Source: Propionibacteriaceae bacterium (lineage in GTDB: Bacteria; Actinomycetota; Actinomycetes; Propionibacteriales; Propionibacteriaceae). From it: a stretch of DNA of 42,494 nucleotides. Where the stretch lies: contig JAIRYW010000073.1 of NCBI GenBank assembly GCA_031267645.1, forward strand, positions 1 through 42,494, in the 5' to 3' direction. Numbering within the stretch: the stretch's first letter is position 1; each line of letters begins with the position of its first letter. The notes under the pieces are model-generated. The model was given only the letters and a program-made list of their open reading frames with translations, ran no database searches and was not told where the DNA came from. Made by a program: the position numbers and the translations under genes. Positions 9,936 through 18,340 of this stretch are shown here, one piece after another.

Positions 9936-9941
9936 TACGCT
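9936..9941 (+). promoter_or_regulatory. -10 box (TACGCT) 7 nt before bpa start
   Basis: TACGCT fits the actinobacterial -10 pattern TANNNT and ends 7 nt before the ATG at 9949. Transcription would therefore begin at or next to the start codon (leaderless). No good -35 hexamer is seen at 17 bp. The adjacent AGGCG is too close to the ATG to act as a normal ribosome binding site. Confidence 0.45.
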
Positions 9942-9948
9942 AGGCGCC

Positions 9949-10503
9949 ATGAGTGAGACCCCTGACCAAGCTGGCATCGTCTTGAGCCAAGGCCCCGACG
10001 GCGAGATATACCTGCTGCAGCCCGACGCCGCCGCCGGCTCGGACCAGGCCAAGCCGGCCGAGGACGAGTCGGTGGTCGAGCCGGCCAAGGTGATGCGGAT
10101 CGGGCGGATGATCTCCCGCCTGCTGGACGAGGTCAAGGACGCCCCCTTGGACGACGTCTCCCGGGCTCGTCTACGCGAGATCTACACCCAGTCGATCGAC
10201 GAGCTGGCCGGCGGTTTGGACCGCGAGCTGGCGGACGAGCTACGCCGCATCACCTCGCCCTTCGCCCAGGACTTCGAACCGACCGACGCCGAATTGCGGA
10301 TCGCCCAAGCCCAGTTGGTGGGTTGGCTGGAGGGCCTGTTCCAAGGTTTGCAGACCGCCTTGGTGGCCCAACAGATGGCGGCCCGGTCTCAGATCGAGCA
10401 GATGCGCCGGGCCATTCCCGGGCGCCCCGGCACGCCTCAAGCCGAAGCCGGGGAGCAGACGCCGCCGACCGACCGCGCCCCCGGCGGCGGACTGTACCTC
10501 TGA
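9949..10503 (+). CDS. bpa: Bacterial proteasome activator Bpa (DUF2587)
   Basis: 184-residue protein matching Bpa (PafE; Rv3780 in Mycobacterium tuberculosis). It has an acidic, flexible N-terminus (1-40), then a helical core with VMRIGRMISRLLDEVKDAPLDDVSRARLREIYTQS split over about 48-85 and a second helical pair ending QMAARSQIEQMRRAIPG, then a Pro/Gly-rich tail ending GGGLYL. The last three residues L-Y-L form the HbYX motif that docks into the alpha-ring pockets of the 20S proteasome and opens its gate. Bpa assembles into a dodecameric ring and delivers unfolded proteins and HspR without ATP. Its presence implies a proteasome elsewhere in the genome, not visible here. The start at 9949 is supported by the leaderless-type -10 box. 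Confidence 0.93.
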   Translation: MSETPDQAGIVLSQGPDGEIYLLQPDAAAGSDQAKPAEDESVVEPAKVMRIGRMISRLLDEVKDAPLDDVSRARLREIYTQSIDELAGGLDRELADELRRITSPFAQDFEPTDAELRIAQAQLVGWLEGLFQGLQTALVAQQMAARSQIEQMRRAIPGRPGTPQAEAGEQTPPTDRAPGGGLYL

Positions 10504-10625
10504 GCTCGGTCCCAGCCCGGCCTTCGAACTCACTGGCCTGAGCCCAGCCCCACCGGCCTGACCCCGCCAGCCCGACGGCTCACGCCAGGCGCGAGGCGCT
10601 CCAAGGATCCCGGCCCGGCGGTCCT

Positions 10626-10640
10626 GAGCCCCCTGGGCTC
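10626..10640. terminator. Small hairpin between convergent bpa and serS
   Basis: GAGCCC-CCT-GGGCTC forms a perfect 6-bp stem with a 3-nt loop in the 162-bp convergent intergenic region. There is no T-tract. It could act for either strand as a U-less terminator; the evidence is modest. Confidence 0.3.
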
Positions 10641-10665
10641 GCCCTTCGACGGTCGGGCGCGCGCC

Positions 10666-11934
10666 CTAGACCCGTAGTTCCTCCAGGCCGCCCAGGTAGG
10701 GCCGCAGGGCCTCGGGCAGGCGGACCGAGCCGTCGGCCCGCTGGTGGTTCTCCAACAAGGCGATGATGACGCGGGTCATGGCGCAGAGGGTGCCGTTGAG
10801 GGTCGCCACCGGGCCGACGCCCTCGGCGTACCTGGCCCTGACGCCGAGGCGGCGGGATTGGAACTCGGTGCAGTTGGAAGTCGAGGTGATCTCGCGGTAG
10901 CGCTCCTGCGACGGCACCCAGGCGTAGCAGTCGTACTTCCGGGCGGCCGACAGGCCGAGGTCGCCGGCCGGCACCTCCAGGACTTGGAAGGGGATCTCGA
11001 GGGCGGAGATGAACTCCTTCTCGTACCCCAGCAGGCGTTGGTGCTGAGCCTCGGACTGCTCCGGCGCGCAGTAGACGAACATCTCGACCTTGTCGAACCA
11101 ATGGACTCGGAAGATGCCTTTGGTGTCCTTGCCGTAGGAGCCGGCCTCGCGGCGGAAGCAAGGGCTGTAGCCGACGTAATTGAGCGGCAGGGCGGCGCCG
11201 TCCAGGATCTCGTCCGAGTGATACGCCGCCAGCGCCACCTCGGAGGTGCCGACCAGATAGAGGTCGTCCTCCGGCAGATGGTAGACGTCCTGGGCGGCTT
11301 GGCCCAGGAAGCCGGTGCCTTCCATGGCCGAGGGTTTGACCAGGGCCGGCGGCAAGATGGGTTTGAAACCCCAAGACAGGGCCTTGGCCATGGCGAACTG
11401 GGTCAGGGCCAATTCGAGCTGAGCCCCCAGGCCGGTCAGGAAGTAGAAGCGCGGCCCGGACACCTTGGAACCACGTTCGATGTCGATGGCGCCGAGGGCC
11501 TCGCCCAGTTCGACGTGGTCTTTGGCGCTGAAGCCCTCGGCCGCGAAGTCGCGCGGGCGCCCGATGGTCTCCAAGACTTGGGCGTCGTCCTCGCCCCCGA
11601 CCGGCACGTCCTCGAAGACCGGGTTGGGCAACAGACGCAGGGCTTGGTCGAAGTCGGCCTCGGCCTGGCTGGCTTGGGCCTGGGCCAGTTTGACCTGTTC
11701 GGCCAGGGCCTTGGCCTCCTCCAACAGGGCCGCCCGCTGGTCGCCAGCGGCCTTGGGCACCTGCTTGCTGATCTCTTTCTGCCGGGCTCGGACCGACTCG
11801 AACCCGGCCGTGGCGGTGCGCCGACGCTCGTCCGCCGCGATCAGGCGGTCGATCAATTCGGGCGACTCGCCGCGGGCGACTTGGGCGCGGCGCAAGCGGT
11901 CTGGTTCGGAGCGGAGCAGCTTGGGATCGATCAC
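10666..11934 (-). CDS. serS: Seryl-tRNA synthetase
   Basis: 422-residue class II synthetase that charges tRNA-Ser. The N-terminal long-helix coiled-coil arm spans about residues 30-100 ([31 protein letters not shown]) and clamps the long variable arm of tRNA-Ser. The catalytic domain has the TSE serine-binding loop (230-232), motif 2 around 258-287 ([15 protein letters not shown] then [12 protein letters not shown]) and motif 3 near 379-394 ([19 protein letters not shown]). The position usually occupied by Gln in FRVHQF is Trp here. The GTG start at 11934 has no ribosome binding site but is preceded by a TANNNT box 6 nt away. It is divergent from the PAP2-kinase gene. Confidence 0.97.
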   Translation of the reverse strand: MIDPKLLRSEPDRLRRAQVARGESPELIDRLIAADERRRTATAGFESVRARQKEISKQVPKAAGDQRAALLEEAKALAEQVKLAQAQASQAEADFDQALRLLPNPVFEDVPVGGEDDAQVLETIGRPRDFAAEGFSAKDHVELGEALGAIDIERGSKVSGPRFYFLTGLGAQLELALTQFAMAKALSWGFKPILPPALVKPSAMEGTGFLGQAAQDVYHLPEDDLYLVGTSEVALAAYHSDEILDGAALPLNYVGYSPCFRREAGSYGKDTKGIFRVHWFDKVEMFVYCAPEQSEAQHQRLLGYEKEFISALEIPFQVLEVPAGDLGLSAARKYDCYAWVPSQERYREITSTSNCTEFQSRRLGVRARYAEGVGPVATLNGTLCAMTRVIIALLENHQRADGSVRLPEALRPYLGGLEELRV

Positions 11935-11940
11935 CCGGTC

Positions 11941-11946
11941 AGTCTA
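11941..11946 (-). promoter_or_regulatory. -10 box (TAGACT) 6 nt before serS start
   Basis: On the minus strand TAGACT is followed by GACCGG and then the GTG start of serS. The spacing fits a leaderless transcript. No consensus -35 is seen. Confidence 0.4.
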
Positions 11947-12045
11947 ATGGCGCGTCCCGGCCGCCCGAGCCGGCCCAGACCGAGCGACCTAGTCCGGTTT
12001 TTCGACCCGAGATGGAAGAATGGCCGTCATGATCGGGGCCGGACC

Positions 12046-13620
12046 ATGAGCCAAGCCGCCCGAGTCCGCCTGCTGATCGGTTGCCTGGTCGGCTTCGGGT
12101 TGTGGACCTGGGCGGTGCTGGCCTGGCCGGCTCTGCCGGCTTGGGACCGGGCTTGGTCCGGGCCGGTCCTGGACCCCGACTCCCCGGTCGGCCAGGTCTT
12201 GTCCGCCTTGGCCCTGATCAGTTCCCCGCCGGTGGTCTGCCTCGCTCTGATCGTGATGGCGGCCTGGGCTTGGAACCGCCGGCTCCGTCGTTTGGCCTGG
12301 GCCATGCTGGCCACCGTCGTGGTGGGCCCGGTCTCGTATCTGCTGATCAAGGGGCTGGTCCAGCGTTCCCGGCCGGGCTCCCCCTTCGCCGACAACATCG
12401 TCCAGGGCGGTTGGGCCTACCCCTCCGGCCACGTCGCCATGGCGACGGTGCTGGCCGTCTGGGCGGTCGTGCTGAGGCGCCATCAGCGCGGTTCCGGGGC
12501 GGCTCTTTGGCTGACCCGCCTGAACGGCTTGGTCGGCGTCGCCCTGGTGGCCTTGGACCGCTGGGCGATGCGGGCCCACTGGCCCTCCGACTTGGTGGGC
12601 GGGGCTCTGATCGGAGCCAGCGTGGCCATGGCCGCCTGGTTCGTCTCGCTGCGCCCCGACCCCCGGCCGGACGGCGGGGCCGGGCCCAAGGCGCGTCAGG
12701 CGGCCGTGGTCTACAACCCGGCCAAGCTGACCGACCTGGGTCTGCTGCAGCGGCGTTTGGACTACGAGTTCCGCCAGCGGGGCTGGAAGCCGGCCTTCTG
12801 GTGGGCCACCACCCCGGACGACCCCGGCGGTTCGATGGCGGCCGAGGCCCGCCGCCGCGGGGTCGACCTGGTGCTGGCGGTGGGCGGCGACGGCACGGTG
12901 GGGGCGGTTTGCGCCGAGTTGGTCGGCTCCGGGCTGCCCCTGGCCGTCATCCCCAGCGGCACCGGCAACATTCTGGCCCATAATCTGTCCATCCCGCTGG
13001 ACCAAGACGCCGCCTTCCGCATCGCCTTCGAAGGAGTGGCCCGCCCGATCGACGCCATGCGGGTGACCGGCCCCGGCTTCCGCGCCCATTCGATCGTCAT
13101 GTCCGGTTTGGGGGCCGACGCCGCCGCCATGGAGGCGACCCGGGCCGAACTGAAACAGGCCGTCGGCAATGTGGCTTACGGTTTGTCGATCCTGCAGAGT
13201 TTGGGCGGCGACGGCGTCGAGGTCACGATCCAGGTCGACGACCGGCCACCGGTCACCCGCCGGGCTCTGTCGGTGCTGGTGTCCAATGTCGGCGGGGTCC
13301 AGATCCCGATCCAGCTCTTCCCGGCCGCCTTGCCCGACGACGGCCTGCTGGACGTTCTGGTGGTCGCCCCCGCCAAGGCGGCCGACTGGACCAAGATCGT
13401 CTCCGGCCTGATCGCCGGCAGCATCGCCAAACCCGAGCCGCCGGAAGGTTTGAGCGACCGGCTGGACCAGCCTTTGGAATACGACCAGGGCCGGCGGGTC
13501 CGGATCGAGGCCGTTCCGGAGACCGTCTGCCAGGTCGACGGCGACGTGGTCGGCCCGACCGCCTGGCTGGAAGTCGAGATCGAACCCCAGGCCTTGCTGG
13601 TCATGGCGCCGCCGGACTGA
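12046..13620 (+). CDS. PAP2 phosphatase-diacylglycerol kinase fusion protein
   Basis: 524 residues. The N-terminal half is a membrane PAP2 (phosphatidic acid phosphatase type 2) domain with about five hydrophobic helices and the three catalytic motifs: KGLVQRSRP (about 102), YPSGH (about 125) and RWAMRAHWPSD (about 172). The C-terminal half from about residue 218 (AAVVYNPAK) is a DAGK/sphingosine-kinase-like catalytic domain with AVGGDGTV (about 278) and IPSGTGNILAHNL (about 302). Such fusions occur in actinobacteria and presumably interconvert lipid phosphates (undecaprenyl pyrophosphate, phosphatidate or diacylglycerol) at the membrane; the exact substrate is inference. The ATG at 12046 is the only in-frame start near the domain. 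The frame runs further upstream, but that part lies antisense to serS and is not coding. Confidence 0.9.
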   Translation: MSQAARVRLLIGCLVGFGLWTWAVLAWPALPAWDRAWSGPVLDPDSPVGQVLSALALISSPPVVCLALIVMAAWAWNRRLRRLAWAMLATVVVGPVSYLLIKGLVQRSRPGSPFADNIVQGGWAYPSGHVAMATVLAVWAVVLRRHQRGSGAALWLTRLNGLVGVALVALDRWAMRAHWPSDLVGGALIGASVAMAAWFVSLRPDPRPDGGAGPKARQAAVVYNPAKLTDLGLLQRRLDYEFRQRGWKPAFWWATTPDDPGGSMAAEARRRGVDLVLAVGGDGTVGAVCAELVGSGLPLAVIPSGTGNILAHNLSIPLDQDAAFRIAFEGVARPIDAMRVTGPGFRAHSIVMSGLGADAAAMEATRAELKQAVGNVAYGLSILQSLGGDGVEVTIQVDDRPPVTRRALSVLVSNVGGVQIPIQLFPAALPDDGLLDVLVVAPAKAADWTKIVSGLIAGSIAKPEPPEGLSDRLDQPLEYDQGRRVRIEAVPETVCQVDGDVVGPTAWLEVEIEPQALLVMAPPD

Positions 13621-13773
13621 GGCCGGGCCGGACCGGCCGGACTGACCCCGACTGGACGTCGCCGGACCGACTCCAGGCCGGACCTCACCGGACCGACCCC
13701 CCGACCACCGACCAGACGTCGCCGGGCTGAGTCCGGGGCGGGCCGTTCGGCTCAGCCGTCGCGGCCCAGCCGG

Positions 13774-13779
13774 TAGCCT
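13774..13779 (+). promoter_or_regulatory. -10 box (TAGCCT) 7 nt before pheA start
   Basis: TAGCCT then TGCGCCC and the GTG of pheA. It fits a leaderless transcript. The 165-bp intergenic region upstream is made of degenerate CCGGACCGACC-type repeats with no other evident signal. Confidence 0.4.
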
Positions 13780-13786
13780 TGCGCCC

Positions 13787-14701
13787 GTGCTTGGATACTT
13801 CGGCCCCGAGGGCACTTTCACCCATCAAGCCCTGCTCAGTCTGCGTCTGGACGAGCCGGCCCAGCCCTTCCCCTCCGTCGGCGCCACCCTCGACGCCGTC
13901 CGTCACGGCCAGGTCCGGGCCGGCTTGGTGCCGATCGAGAACTCGGTCGAGGGCGGCGTCTCCGCCACCATCGACAATTTGGCCTCCGGCAAGGCCTTGG
14001 TCATCGTGGGCGAGGTCCTGCTGCCGGTCCAATTCGGCCTCTACGCCCGTCCCGGCTGCGCTCTGGCCCAGGTCGAGCGGATCATCACCCATCCCCACGC
14101 CGCCGCCCAGGTGCGCGGCTGGCTGGAGTCGAACCTGCCCCAGGCCAAGGTCACCGAACAAGGTTCGACGGCCGCCGCCGCGGCCGAGGTGGCCCGACCC
14201 CAGTCCAATTTCGAGGCCGCCGTCTGCGCCGACGTGGCCGGGCGGATGTATGGCCTCGAAGCCTTGGCCCAGGACATCGCCGACAACGCCGAAGCCGTCA
14301 CCCGCTTCGTCTTGGCGGCCCGTCCGACCGCGCCCCCGGCCCCGACTGGGCACGACAAGACGTCCTTGATCTTGCACATGCGCGACGACCACCCGGGGGC
14401 GCTGCGGCAGATGCTGGAGCAGTTCGCCCTGCGCGGGGTCAACCTGTGCCGGATCGAGTCCCGCCCGGCCAAAGACAAACTGGGCAATTACTACTTCAGC
14501 GTCGATGCCGAGGGCCACATCGCCGACCTCCGGCTGGCCGAGGCCCTGCTGGGTCTGCACCGCACCTGCAAACGGGTCGACTACCTAGGCAGCTACCCCC
14601 GGGCCGACGGCACCGAGCCGGTGGTCAAGGCCGGTTTCCGTGACTCCGACTTCGCCAAGGCGGCCGCCTGGTTGGAGAGGTTGTACGACCCGGGCGCCTG
14701 A
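13787..14701 (+). CDS. pheA: Prephenate dehydratase
   Basis: 304 residues; converts prephenate to phenylpyruvate in phenylalanine synthesis. The periplasmic-binding-like PDT domain (1 to about 180) starts GYFGPEGTFTHQAL and has the substrate loop PIENSVEGGV (49-58) and the DNAEAVTRF motif with the conserved Thr-Arg-Phe near 173-175. A regulatory ACT domain follows from about residue 190 (TSLILHMRDDHPGAL) with the phenylalanine-sensing ESRP motif near 224. There is no chorismate mutase domain, as usual for actinobacterial monofunctional enzymes. The GTG start at 13787 directly precedes the canonical N-terminus. Confidence 0.95.
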   Translation: MLGYFGPEGTFTHQALLSLRLDEPAQPFPSVGATLDAVRHGQVRAGLVPIENSVEGGVSATIDNLASGKALVIVGEVLLPVQFGLYARPGCALAQVERIITHPHAAAQVRGWLESNLPQAKVTEQGSTAAAAAEVARPQSNFEAAVCADVAGRMYGLEALAQDIADNAEAVTRFVLAARPTAPPAPTGHDKTSLILHMRDDHPGALRQMLEQFALRGVNLCRIESRPAKDKLGNYYFSVDAEGHIADLRLAEALLGLHRTCKRVDYLGSYPRADGTEPVVKAGFRDSDFAKAAAWLERLYDPGA

Positions 14702-14718
14702 CGGCGGACCGGACCCGA

Positions 14719-14753
14719 CCCCGTCATCCGGCGCGTAGTCGCAGGATCCATGA
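14719..14753. repeat. REP-like imperfect palindrome, intergenic copy
   Basis: The core GTCATCCGGCGCGTAGTCG continues as CAGGATCCATGA. Arms ATCCGGCG and CGCAGGAT pair with one mismatch around CGTAGT. The same 30-odd-base unit occurs twice inside the double ABC ATPase gene (28092-28128 and 28182-28218). The position between the convergent pheA and cysK genes fits a REP/BIME-type element that may also act as a terminator. Confidence 0.65.
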
Positions 14754-14787
14754 CCGGCTGATCAGGGGCCGGACGGGCGTCAGTCGA

Positions 14788-15714
14788 TCACTCGACCAAG
14801 CCGGCGAACAGCGGCGTCGACAGGTAGCGCTCGCCGAAGTCCGGGGTGATGGCCACGATCAACTTGCCGGCGTTCTCGGGCCGGGCGGCCAATTCAATGG
14901 CGGCCTTGGCCCCGGCGCCAGCCGAGATGCCGGTCAAGATGCCCTCTTCGGTGGCCAAAGCGCGAGCCGTGGCGATGGCGTCGGCCGTGGTCACGGTCAG
15001 GACCTCGTCGATCAGGGAGCGGTCCAAGACCTCGGGCACGAAGTTGGCCCCGATGCCCTGGATGCCGTGCGGACCGGCTTTGCCCTCGCTCAGCAGCGGC
15101 GACTCGGCCGGTTCGACCGCCACGACCTTGAGGGCGGGCTTCTGCTCTTTCAGATAACGCCCGGCCCCGGTCAAGGTGCCGCCGGTGCCGAAGGGCGAGA
15201 CCAGGATGTCGATCTGGCCCTCGCTGGCCCGCCACAGCTCCGGGCCGGTGGTGTCGTAGTGGATCTGGGGGTTGGCCTGGTTGGCGAACTGACGGGCCAG
15301 GACGCCGCCGCGTTCGGCCGCCACCCGCTCGGCCGTCTCGACCGCGCCGCGCATGCCGTCGGCCTTGGGGGTCAGGACCAGCTCCGCCCCGTACGCCCTC
15401 AGCAGGGCCCGCCGCTCCAGCGACATCGACTCCGGCATGGTCAGGACCAGTTTGTAGCCCCGGGCCGCCGCCACCCAGGCCAAGGCGATGCCGGTGTTGC
15501 CGGAGGTGCCTTCCACGATGGTGCCGCCGGGCTTGAGCTCGCCGGAGCGCTCGGCGGCGTCGATGATGGCCACGCCGATGCGGTCTTTGACCGAGTTGGC
15601 CGGGTTGTAGAACTCGAGTTTGACGGCGACGGTGGCGTTGGATCCGGCCACGCGGTTGAGCCTCACCAGCGGAGTGTCGCCGACGGCTTGGGTGAGATTG
15701 TCAAGGATGGGCAT
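14788..15714 (-). CDS. cysK: Cysteine synthase (O-acetylserine sulfhydrylase)
   Basis: 308-residue fold-type II PLP enzyme making cysteine from O-acetylserine and sulfide. The PLP-binding lysine is K43 in PANSVKDR, the substrate loop is EGTSGNTG (about 68-75), and the phosphate-binding glycine loop is [11 protein letters not shown]. Length and motifs match CysK rather than cystathionine beta-synthase (no CBS domains). The ATG at 15714 has a good ribosome binding site (AGGAAAAGGAATCAAC). It is preceded by a leader of about 170 nt with a strong predicted stem, so regulation through the leader is possible. No cysE is adjacent. Confidence 0.95.
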   Translation of the reverse strand: MPILDNLTQAVGDTPLVRLNRVAGSNATVAVKLEFYNPANSVKDRIGVAIIDAAERSGELKPGGTIVEGTSGNTGIALAWVAAARGYKLVLTMPESMSLERRALLRAYGAELVLTPKADGMRGAVETAERVAAERGGVLARQFANQANPQIHYDTTGPELWRASEGQIDILVSPFGTGGTLTGAGRYLKEQKPALKVVAVEPAESPLLSEGKAGPHGIQGIGANFVPEVLDRSLIDEVLTVTTADAIATARALATEEGILTGISAGAGAKAAIELAARPENAGKLIVAITPDFGERYLSTPLFAGLVE

Positions 15715-15811
15715 GTTGATTCCTTTTCCTGTGGTGAGGGGGTCGGGCGATGGTTTCCGAAGGCGGGGCGTCGGGCTCCGACCAGGGACGGACTGGGCCG
15801 GACGCCCTAAC

Positions 15812-15871
15812 GACAGGAGCCTCGACGATCGAGTGGGAACGGCATCGCCATCGTCGCGGTCCTTACCTGTC
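15812..15871 (-). promoter_or_regulatory. Structured 5' leader element of cysK
   Basis: On the minus strand GACAGG (15866-15871) pairs with CCTGTC (15812-15817), and inside it CGACGAT (15850-15856) pairs with ATCGTCG (15823-15829), around a loop that contains a further GGC-GAT-GCC mini-hairpin. It begins about 12 nt after the predicted transcription start and ends about 100 nt before the cysK ATG. It matches no riboswitch class that I recognise. Confidence 0.45.
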
Positions 15872-15890
15872 AGCCGGCTGGATTGGCGTC

Positions 15891-15920
15891 ACCTTAACAG
15901 ATTCGGCCTTCTGCATACAA
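15891..15920 (-). promoter_or_regulatory. Promoter candidate for cysK
   Basis: Minus strand: -35-like TTGTAT (15915-15920), an 18-bp spacer, and -10 TAAGGT (15891-15896), which fits TANNNT. The start would fall near 15884, giving a leader of about 170 nt. Confidence 0.45.
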
Positions 15921-15956
15921 GCGCGTACGCCAGTCCACCACGGATCTCCAGCTCCC

Positions 15957-18191
15957 TCAGACGGGCCGATCCTGGTGCTCGATGTCGGCGTGGTCGCCGC
16001 CGGGCTCGAAGCGGAGCAGACGCAAACCGTTGCAGACCACCAACAGGGTCGAACCCTCGTGGATCAGGACCACCGGGGTGAGGCTGAGGTCGAGCAGAGC
16101 CAGCGGCGCCAGCACCGCCACCACGGCCAGGGACAGGGCCAGATTCTGTCTCACCACCCGACTGGTGGCCTGGGCCAGACGGCGCAGGAAGGGCACCCGG
16201 CCCAGATCGTCCGACATCAGGGCGATGTCACAGGCCTCCAGGGCCACCGCCGAACCGGCCGCCCCCATGGCCAGGCCGAGGTCGGCTTGAGCCAGGGCGG
16301 GGGCGTCGTTGACGCCGTCGCCGACCATGCAGGTGACTCGGCCGCCGGCTCCCAGACGACGGATCGCCGCCACCTTGTCCTGGGGCAGCAGCTCGCCCAG
16401 GGCCCGGTCCACGCCGACCGCCCGGCCGACCGCCTCGGCCACCGATTGATTGTCGCCCGACAGCAGCACCAACTGGTCGACCCCGCCTCGCCGCAGGGCC
16501 TGCAAAGTGCCGACCGACTCTTGCCGGGGGGTGTCCATCAGACCGATCAGCCCCAGGCAGACCGCCCCCCGCTGGACCGCCATGACGGTGCGCCCCTCGG
16601 CCTCCAGCCGCCGGGCGGTCAGGGCCAGCTCGGCGGGCAAGGGCCGGCCAGATTCCTCCAGCAACCGGGTCGATCCGACCAGGACCGTCTCCGACCCCGA
16701 CCGGGCCCGCAGCCCGCGCCCGGGGACGGCTTCCAAATCGGTCACAGGCGGGGTCTGGCCCGGCTCGATCTGGCCGGCCAGGCCGCGCCGGACGGACTGG
16801 GCCAGGGGGTGGTCGCTGAGGGCTTCGACGGCCCAAACGGTCTGGACCAGGTCTTGGCGCTCCACCCCGGCCGCCGCCACCACCTCGGTCAACTGGGACT
16901 GGCCCCAGGTCAAGGTGCCGGTCTTGTCGAAGGCCATGGCCTGGACCCGGCCCAGGGCTTCCAAAGCGGCCCCGCCTTTGACCAAGGCACCGGCCCGGGC
17001 CGCCCGGGCGATGGCGGACACCACGGCGGCTGGGGTCGAGATGGCCAGGGCGCAGGGGCTGGCCGCCACCAGCACCACCATGGCGCGGTGGAAGCTGACA
17101 GCGAAGGGCTGGTCCCAGCCGGCCCAGCCGATCAGGGCGATCAGGGCGACGCCGGCCAGCACCGCCGGCACGTAGATCCGCTCGATTCGTTTGACCGTCG
17201 ATTGGGTGGGCGACTGGCCGGCTTCGGCCTGCTCGATCAACGCCACCACCCGGGCCAGGGTGGAGTCTTGGGCGGTCGCCGTCACCACCAGTTCGAAGGC
17301 GCCGGGACCGTTGACGGAACCAGCGAAGACTCGGGCCGAGCGTGGGGCGGCGTCCCACCGGCCCGGGGCGGGAGCCGACTCCCGGTCGGAGCGGGCGGAC
17401 GGATCCGAGCCGGCGACCCCGTCGGACCCGACGACCCTCTCGACCCCGTCCGTCCCGACGGCCCCACCGACCCCGGCCACCCGGTCGGACCCGAGGACCC
17501 CATCGGCCCCGCCGACCCCGGCGGTCCGAGGGGGACCCGGAACCGGTTCGGCCAAGACGGTCGGATCGTCCACCCAGGCCAGCGCCTCGGGCCAAGGGCC
17601 TTTCTCGGCCGGCGTCGACTCGCCGGTGACGGCCGACTGGTCGACCACGGCCCGCCCGGCCACCACCAAACCATCGGCCGGGACCCGGGCGTGGGGCCGG
17701 ACCAAGACGACGTCGCCCGGCCGCAGTTGCTCGACCGGCCGTTCTTGGACGGTGTCGGAGCCGGTCTTGAGCCAGGCCGTCCGCGGGGCCAGTTGGCCCA
17801 GAGCTTGGATCGAGTGGGAGGCCCGGGCCAGGGCCGACTCCTCCAGCGCGTGGCCCAAACTGAAGAGGAAGAGCAGGACGGCTCCCTCGGCCCAGCGGCC
17901 GACGGCGGCGGCACCGACCGCCGCCAGCAACATCAGACTGTCGACCTCGAAGTGGCGCCGCCGGATCGAGGCCCAGGCCTGACGGGCGGTGGTCCAGCCG
18001 CCGGCCAATCCAGCCAGCAGGTAGGCCCCGCCCGACCAGGGGCGGGCCGCGCCGACCAGGTGCTCCAAGGCCAAGCCGACCAGGTAGGCCGCGCCCGAGA
18101 CCAGGGCCAGGACCAGTTCGGCCCGCTGGCCGGATCGATGGTCGGACCGGTCCGAGGTCGCCGTCCGCTGCGCTTCTTCCGTAAACGTCAT
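15957..18191 (-). CDS. P1B-type (Zn/Cd/Co class) metal-exporting ATPase with low-complexity insert
   Basis: 744 residues. It pumps divalent metal out across the membrane using ATP. Visible parts are TGES in the actuator domain (189-192), the transmembrane metal site SPC (378-380), phosphorylation motif DKTGT (422-426), the HP signature of P1B pumps (461-462), GDGVNDAP (624-631) and a last-helix HEGSTLLVVCNGLRLL (711 onward). SPC plus HEGS/GT is typical of the P1B-4 (CtpD/CoaT/CadA-like) group, so Zn, Cd, Co or Fe is more likely than Cu. There is no N-terminal CxxC domain. Between EKG and VFAGSVN lies an extra stretch of about 90 residues of Gly/Val/Asp/Ser repeats that family members lack. 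GAGG precedes the ATG at 18191. It is divergent from an ArsR gene with an operator in between. Confidence 0.92.
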   Translation of the reverse strand: MTFTEEAQRTATSDRSDHRSGQRAELVLALVSGAAYLVGLALEHLVGAARPWSGGAYLLAGLAGGWTTARQAWASIRRRHFEVDSLMLLAAVGAAAVGRWAEGAVLLFLFSLGHALEESALARASHSIQALGQLAPRTAWLKTGSDTVQERPVEQLRPGDVVLVRPHARVPADGLVVAGRAVVDQSAVTGESTPAEKGPWPEALAWVDDPTVLAEPVPGPPRTAGVGGADGVLGSDRVAGVGGAVGTDGVERVVGSDGVAGSDPSARSDRESAPAPGRWDAAPRSARVFAGSVNGPGAFELVVTATAQDSTLARVVALIEQAEAGQSPTQSTVKRIERIYVPAVLAGVALIALIGWAGWDQPFAVSFHRAMVVLVAASPCALAISTPAAVVSAIARAARAGALVKGGAALEALGRVQAMAFDKTGTLTWGQSQLTEVVAAAGVERQDLVQTVWAVEALSDHPLAQSVRRGLAGQIEPGQTPPVTDLEAVPGRGLRARSGSETVLVGSTRLLEESGRPLPAELALTARRLEAEGRTVMAVQRGAVCLGLIGLMDTPRQESVGTLQALRRGGVDQLVLLSGDNQSVAEAVGRAVGVDRALGELLPQDKVAAIRRLGAGGRVTCMVGDGVNDAPALAQADLGLAMGAAGSAVALEACDIALMSDDLGRVPFLRRLAQATSRVVRQNLALSLAVVAVLAPLALLDLSLTPVVLIHEGSTLLVVCNGLRLLRFEPGGDHADIEHQDRPV
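17331..17600 (-). repeat. Low-complexity in-frame insert in the ATPase actuator domain
   Basis: Encodes residues about 198-287 of the metal ATPase, with degenerate units such as VGSDGVAG, VGGADGVLGSD and VGTDGVERV. On the plus strand it reads as repeats of GACCCCGTCGGACCC-like sequence. It sits where relatives have a loop of about ten residues between TGESxPxEK and VFAGS. Confidence 0.7.
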
Positions 18192-18200
18192 GACCTCAAC

Positions 18201-18220
18201 ATATCACGATGTGATGATAT
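18201..18220. promoter_or_regulatory. Palindromic operator between metal ATPase and ArsR-type regulator
   Basis: ATATCA (18201-18206) and TGATAT (18215-18220) are inverted, and inside them ATCAC-GAT-GTGAT is a perfect 13-bp palindrome. It lies 10 bp before the ATPase start and overlaps a minus-strand -10-like TATCAT (18214-18219). Its AT-rich makeup stands out from the surroundings. It is the expected binding site of the adjacent ArsR/SmtB repressor. Confidence 0.6.
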
Positions 18221-18340
18221 GAAGAAGACATGGGGACGTCTTCAAAACCAGACCACCGGGCCTGACAGACGCCCGCCCCGCCGCCGGCCCCGGCTGGCCG
18301 GGCCGTGCTTTACTGGACGCAACCTACCGGAGGGGTTGCG

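Noticed and set aside
10744-12045. In-frame upstream extension of the PAP2-kinase gene to a 958-codon ORF
   Set aside because: The extra part lies antisense to serS, has no recognisable domain, and the PAP2 domain starts normally at the ATG at 12046.
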